Shown here: piece after piece, positions 36,067 to 39,619 of the stretch | How the letters are laid out: every line of letters starts with the position of its first letter | How positions within the stretch are numbered: the stretch's first letter is position 1 | DNA from: Clostridia bacterium | GTDB lineage: Bacteria; Bacillota; Clostridia; UBA1381; UBA9506 | DNA: 39,619 nt | Direction: 5' to 3' | NCBI GenBank assembly: GCA_017546245.1 | Contig: JAFYXI010000019.1 | Span: 1 to 39,619, forward strand | The notes under the pieces: model-generated | Told to the model about the DNA's origin: nothing | Seen by the model: the letters and a program-made list of their open reading frames with translations, nothing else | The model's database searches: none | Made by a program: the position numbers and the translations under genes

Positions 36067-37890
36067 TTACTGTTGTTTTTTCATTCTTCCGGCTAACTTG
36101 TCACGGTCGCTTTTTGATAATATTTTTTTGCGCAATCTTATGGACTCGGGAGTAATTTCAACAAGCTCATCATCTGATATAAATTCAAGACATTGCTCCA
36201 GACTTAATATAAGCGGCGGCGTGAGTTTTACAGTATCGTCGCTGCCTGCTGCGCGCATATTGGTTACATGCTTTTTCTTACACACATTAACTGTTAAATC
36301 CTCGTTTTTAGCATTTTCGCCAACTATCATTCCCTCGTATACGTGTACGCCGGGTCCTACAAATAATCTTCCTCGCGTTTCGGCATTTACAAGTCCGTAA
36401 GTAACGGTATCGCCGGTTTCCCAAGCAATCAATGAGCCACGGTCACGCATTTCAATTTCACCGCGATATTCACTGAATCCGTCTAAAACAGAATTCATAA
36501 CACCATTACCTTTAGTGTCGGTTAAAAACTCGCTGCGATAGCCAATTAAACCTCTTGACGGAATTTTAAATTCCAATCTCATATATCCACCATCGGTTGG
36601 GTGCATATTAGTCATTTCAGCTTTTCTTGAGCCGAGCTTTTCTATTACGTTACCGGCAAATTCTTCAGGAACATCAATAACTAATTCTTCGATAGGTTCA
36701 AGAATTTTTCCGTTCTTTTCTTTAAAAATAACCTGCGGACGTGATACCTGAAATTCGTATCCTTGTCTTCGCATTGTTTCTATCAAAATTGATAAGTGAA
36801 GCTCTCCGCGACCCGATACCTTAAAGCAATCCGCGCTGTCGGTTTCTTCAACTTTAAGGCTAACGTTTGTTTCAAGTTCTCTGAAAAGACGTTCTCTTAA
36901 GTGTCGGCTTGTTACAAAGTCACCTTCCTGACCGGCAAACGGACTGTTATTAACTAAAAAGTTCATCGATATTGTCGGTTCATCAACCTCTATAACAGGA
37001 AGAGGGTCGATGTGCGATGAATCACATAAGGTTTCGCCTATATTAACATCACCAAGACCGGCTATGCTGCATATATCACCTGCAGTAACCATTTCTGTTT
37101 CCTGACGCTTCAGACCGTCAAAGGTATAAAGTCTTCCTACTTTAACATTTGCAGTTGCGCCGTCGGCGCGGCAAATAGATATGTTTTCACCATATTTAAT
37201 AGAACCGCGTGCAACTTTTCCTACAGCTATTCTTCCTATATATTCATCATAGTCTATGTTAGATACAAGCATTTGAAGCGGCGCACTTTCATCACCTGTA
37301 GGTGCGGGAACATACTTTAATATAGTATCAAAAAGAGCAAGCATATTATCTTCCTGTTCGTATGTTTCGTATCCGCTTGTTCCCTGTTTGGCCGAAGTAT
37401 ATATAATAGGAAAATCAGCCTGCTCGTCACTTGCCCCAAGCTCTATAAACAAGTCAAGCACTTCATCAATAACTTCTGACGGTCGAGCCTGCGGACGGTC
37501 AATTTTATTAACAACCACAATAGGTTTTAAATCAAGCTCTAAAGCTTTTTTTAATACAAAACGTGTCTGAGGCATTGCACCTTCAAACGCATCCACTACT
37601 AACAAGACGCCTTCAACCATACCTAAAACACGTTCAACTTCTCCACCAAAATCGGCATGCCCCGGGGTGTCCACAATGTTTATTTTAACTCCGTTGTAAT
37701 GAACAGAAGTATTTTTGGATAAAATAGTTATTCCGCGTTCGCGCTCTAAGTCGTTAGAGTCCATTACGCGTTCTTCAACCTGTTCGTTATCGCGATAAAT
37801 ACCGCTGTTTTTTAAAAGCACATCAACCAAAGTGGTTTTTCCGTGGTCAACGTGTGCAATGATTGCTACATTGCGAATGTTTTCTGCCAT
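36067..37890 (-). CDS. typA: Translational GTPase TypA/BipA
   Basis: Ribosome-binding GTPase of the EF-G-like family, involved in ribosome assembly and stress adaptation. The start is the ATG behind GGAGG, giving 607 residues; the frame extends 39 codons upstream without a ribosome site and over the lysA promoter. G-domain motifs: [10 protein letters not shown] (G1), [15 protein letters not shown] (G3), NKIDRPQAR (G4), with domains II, III and V and the C-terminal TypA domain ([19 protein letters not shown]) following. Confidence 0.97.
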   Translation of the reverse strand: MAENIRNVAIIAHVDHGKTTLVDVLLKNSGIYRDNEQVEERVMDSNDLERERGITILSKNTSVHYNGVKINIVDTPGHADFGGEVERVLGMVEGVLLVVDAFEGAMPQTRFVLKKALELDLKPIVVVNKIDRPQARPSEVIDEVLDLFIELGASDEQADFPIIYTSAKQGTSGYETYEQEDNMLALFDTILKYVPAPTGDESAPLQMLVSNIDYDEYIGRIAVGKVARGSIKYGENISICRADGATANVKVGRLYTFDGLKRQETEMVTAGDICSIAGLGDVNIGETLCDSSHIDPLPVIEVDEPTISMNFLVNNSPFAGQEGDFVTSRHLRERLFRELETNVSLKVEETDSADCFKVSGRGELHLSILIETMRRQGYEFQVSRPQVIFKEKNGKILEPIEELVIDVPEEFAGNVIEKLGSRKAEMTNMHPTDGGYMRLEFKIPSRGLIGYRSEFLTDTKGNGVMNSVLDGFSEYRGEIEMRDRGSLIAWETGDTVTYGLVNAETRGRLFVGPGVHVYEGMIVGENAKNEDLTVNVCKKKHVTNMRAAGSDDTVKLTPPLILSLEQCLEFISDDELVEITPESIRLRKKILSKSDRDKLAGRMKKQQ

Positions 37891-37924
37891 TTTTAAGCCT
37901 CCAAGAAAAATAGTACAACTATTT

Positions 37925-37952
37925 ATTTTATCACAAAATCCACAAAAGTCAA
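37925..37952 (-). promoter_or_regulatory. Probable promoter of typA
   Basis: On the minus strand TTGACT (37947-37952), 16-base spacer, TAAAAT (37925-37930). It is divergent from the lysA promoter, with -35 boxes 8 bases apart. Confidence 0.6.
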
Positions 37953-37960
37953 ATATAAAA

Positions 37961-37989
37961 TTGACAACTTGCTGTTTTTTTGTTAAAAT
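37961..37989 (+). promoter_or_regulatory. Sigma-A promoter of lysA
   Basis: Consensus TTGACA (37961-37966), 17-base spacer and TAAAAT (37984-37989), about 35 bases before the lysA start; this leaves no room for a lysine riboswitch. Confidence 0.8.
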
Positions 37990-38023
37990 ATATAACATAT
38001 TGCGCAAAAAAGGAGAAAAAGGT

Positions 38024-39325
38024 ATGTTTATATCAAAAAATCTGGCTGTTAATGAAAAAAATCATTTAACAGTTGGCGGAATTGATGCCGTAGAACTTGC
38101 CCAAAAATACGGTACACCATTATATGTTATGGATGAAAATTTAATAAGAGAAAACTGCCGACTGTATAAATCTTCAATAGATAAATATTACAACTCAAAC
38201 GGTCTTGCTCTTTATGCAAGCAAGGCTTTTAGTTCGCTTGCGATATATAAAATTGTAAATGAAGAAGGTATGGGAATTGATGTTGTATCCGGCGGCGAAC
38301 TTTATACAGCGTTAAAAGCAGAGTTCCCTGCTGAAAAAATATATTTTCACGGCAACAACAAAACAAAGGATGAGCTTAAAATGGCTTTAGACAGCGGTGT
38401 AGGTCGCATTGTTGTTGATAATTTAACCGAGCTTTCTGTTCTTAACGAGCTTGCACTTTCAGAAAATAAAACTGCTGACATTTTGTTCAGAATTAAGCCC
38501 GGAATAGATGCCCATACCCATAGCTTTGTAATGACCGGTCAGATTGATTCTAAATTCGGTGTTGCACTAGAGACCGGAGAGGCTTTTGAAATCATAAAAA
38601 CTGCAAGCGAAATGCAGGGTGTGAACGTAGTTGGTATTCATTGTCATATTGGCTCTCAGATTTTTGATTTAAAGCCGTTTGAGCAAGCTGCAGATGTTAT
38701 GATGACATTTATGGCAAAAATTAAAAACGAGCTTAAAATTGAGCTTTCTGAGCTAAATTTAGGCGGCGGATTTGGAATAAGATATGTTGAATCAGATACT
38801 CCTATTGAATATGATAAGTATATGGAAGCAGTAAGCAAAGTTGTAAAAGCTTCTGCTGTAAAATATGATTTGAAGCTACCTAAAATTATAATGGAGCCGG
38901 GTCGTTCTATTGTTGCGTCAGCCGGCACAACGCTCTACACTATCGGTTCGGTAAAAGAGATTCCAAATATACGCAAATATGTTGCAGTTGATGGCGGAAT
39001 GGCTGATAATCCGCGATACATTCTATATCAATCTGAATATGATTTTGTCGTTGCCAACAAAGCAGGCAATGACAAAACCGAAACTGTGACAATAGCAGGA
39101 AGATGTTGTGAATCTGGTGACCTTTTAGGTGAAAATGTTAAGCTTCAGAATGCCGAGGTGGGAGATATTCTTGCTGTACTTGCTACCGGTGCTTATAACT
39201 ATTCAATGTCAAGTCACTATAATCGATTGCCTAATCCTGCTGTTATAATGATTAAAAACGGAAAAGAACGAGTTATAATCAAACGCGAATCTTACGAAGA
39301 TTTGGTTAAAAACGACTTGTTTTAG
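38024..39325 (+). CDS. lysA: Diaminopimelate decarboxylase
   Basis: The last step of lysine synthesis: meso-diaminopimelate to lysine plus CO2, PLP-dependent. The start is the ATG after AAAGGAG, giving 433 residues; the frame is open further upstream but without a ribosome site. The PLP Schiff-base Lys67 sits in LYASKAFSS; HCHIGSQI, the glycine loop LNLGGGFGIRY, EPGRSIVASAG and the CESGDLLG active-site Cys motif are intact. It diverges from typA and is followed by a palindrome and a structured element. Confidence 0.96.
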   Translation: MFISKNLAVNEKNHLTVGGIDAVELAQKYGTPLYVMDENLIRENCRLYKSSIDKYYNSNGLALYASKAFSSLAIYKIVNEEGMGIDVVSGGELYTALKAEFPAEKIYFHGNNKTKDELKMALDSGVGRIVVDNLTELSVLNELALSENKTADILFRIKPGIDAHTHSFVMTGQIDSKFGVALETGEAFEIIKTASEMQGVNVVGIHCHIGSQIFDLKPFEQAADVMMTFMAKIKNELKIELSELNLGGGFGIRYVESDTPIEYDKYMEAVSKVVKASAVKYDLKLPKIIMEPGRSIVASAGTTLYTIGSVKEIPNIRKYVAVDGGMADNPRYILYQSEYDFVVANKAGNDKTETVTIAGRCCESGDLLGENVKLQNAEVGDILAVLATGAYNYSMSSHYNRLPNPAVIMIKNGKERVIIKRESYEDLVKNDLF

Positions 39326-39336
39326 ACAATTAAAAT

Positions 39337-39381
39337 AAAGGAGCTGTAGCAAAATGAAATTCATTTTGCTACAGCTCCTTT
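39337..39381 (-). terminator. Long palindrome, terminator-like on the minus strand
   Basis: The perfect 22-bp arms are followed on the minus strand by TATTTTAATTG, as in an intrinsic terminator; on the plus strand the stem is followed by GGGCTGG and so is a poor terminator for lysA. Confidence 0.5.
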
Positions 39382-39581
39382 GGGCTGGAAGGAAAATAGC
39401 GCAGTACTCTTTCGAGTATCATCGGGCACTAAGAGCAAAGCATCGTTACACTCGCTTTGTCAAAGTGCCCAGTGTTACTGGACAAACTGAACCCGTAGGG
39501 GTCACCCGAAGGCGTACGTGGGTACGTCGAGAGGTGAAGTTTGTTCAAAACACAAGGCATTATAAAAAAGGAATTCGTTAA
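39354..39581 (+). CDS. Doubtful 75-residue basic reading frame inside the structured element
   Basis: The frame has an ATG about ten bases after AAGGAG, so it could be translated, but both site and start lie inside the palindrome's first arm. The product has 19 Lys/Arg and only 3 Glu, no Asp, no recognisable domain, and a segment of three consecutive Arg near residue 53. The many hairpins across the frame suggest the nucleic acid structure is what matters and the frame may be fortuitous. I list it because it would otherwise be annotated as a hypothetical gene. Confidence 0.2.
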   Translation: MKFILLQLLWAGRKIAQYSFEYHRALRAKHRYTRFVKVPSVTGQTEPVGVTRRRTWVRREVKFVQNTRHYKKGIR

Positions 39582-39593
39582 ATAACGAATTCC
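39570..39593 (-). terminator. Perfect 11-bp hairpin with minus-strand T-run
   Basis: GGAATTCGTTA / TAACGAATTCC with a two-base centre; on the minus strand TTTTTTATA follows. It may end a gene lying to the right of the window, or form the right edge of the structured element. Confidence 0.6.
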
Positions 39594-39619
39594 CACATTA
39601 AGTTTTGAGTTATTTTAAC

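Larger units (their letters stand above)
39337..39593. repeat. Compact palindrome-bounded structured element (dispersed repeat, MITE-like or structured RNA?)
   Basis: It starts 11 bases after lysA with a 45-base perfect palindrome (22-bp arms at 39337-39358 and 39360-39381, one-base centre). About 185 bases at roughly 51% GC follow with nested stems: 39405-39409/39414-39418; 39424-39430/39464-39470 enclosing 39435-39441/39454-39460; 39469-39473/39477-39481; and 39482-39488/39538-39544 enclosing 39491-39494/39499-39502 and 39511-39517/39522-39528. The other boundary is a perfect 11-bp hairpin (39570-39580/39583-39593). Both edge hairpins have T-runs only on the minus strand. No second copy is in the window, so dispersed-repeat status is inferred. 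Confidence 0.5.

Noticed and set aside
37891-38007. N-terminal extension of TypA
   Set aside because: It would cover the lysA promoter and lacks a ribosome site; the G1 motif directly follows the shorter start.
39382-39569. tRNA or rRNA fragment in the structured region
   Set aside because: No cloverleaf, TPsiC motif or rRNA consensus could be found.

Overview
The window looks like a chromosomal segment from an anaerobic, low-GC member of the Clostridia (Bacillota). The support is the rpoD-dnaG-dgt and rimO-rpoZ-gmk-remA-yicC gene orders, class III fructose-bisphosphatase, an Nfn-type transhydrogenase pair, a sodium-pump decarboxylase membrane subunit, AgcS and NCS2 transporters, SLH-domain surface proteins, strong AGGAGG ribosome binding sites and AT-rich sigma-A promoters. 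I cannot place it to genus. I saw no tRNA, rRNA, CRISPR array, prophage or complete insertion sequence.

Layout, plus strand first. Positions 1-1796 hold the 3' part of an S-layer-type protein with a 24-unit ATEAP/ATDAP repeat and three SLH domains. Two convergent terminators follow, then a minus-strand pair: OadB and a 41-residue OadG-like subunit that is easily missed. From 3534 rightwards come a PfkB-family kinase, an SLH-domain lipoprotein, an AgcS amino-acid symporter and an EamA exporter. A second unit has its own promoter and a palindromic operator candidate and encodes KDPG aldolase and KDG kinase, the lower part of uronate/pectin catabolism. Next is a purine cluster, purF-purM-purN-purH-purD, then an amidohydrolase, a DUF4430 lipoprotein and an SGNH hydrolase. 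A solitary tyrosine recombinase with a strong promoter and a 13-bp hairpin in its leader comes next, then an NCS2 purine permease with a purine phosphoribosyltransferase (salvage).

The minus strand from 37890 back to 21549 is mostly housekeeping. In transcription order it is typA-nfnA-nfnB, dgt-dnaG-rpoD, mnmG-yicC-remA-gmk-rpoZ-rimO-pgsA, and fbp. Divergent from typA, lysA runs rightwards to 39325.

The least ordinary stretch is the last about 290 bases. Directly after lysA is a 45-base perfect palindrome. About 185 bases follow at roughly 51% GC, packed with nested short hairpins, and the stretch is closed by another perfect 11-bp hairpin. A basic 75-residue reading frame crosses it, starting inside the first palindrome. 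I read it as a compact structured element (dispersed repeat, MITE-like element or structured RNA), not as an ordinary gene. Other points worth a look are the OadB/OadG pair without a carboxyltransferase, a lipoprotein that also carries SLH domains, the operator candidates before the KDPG aldolase and recombinase genes, and the higher-order structure of the ATEAP array.
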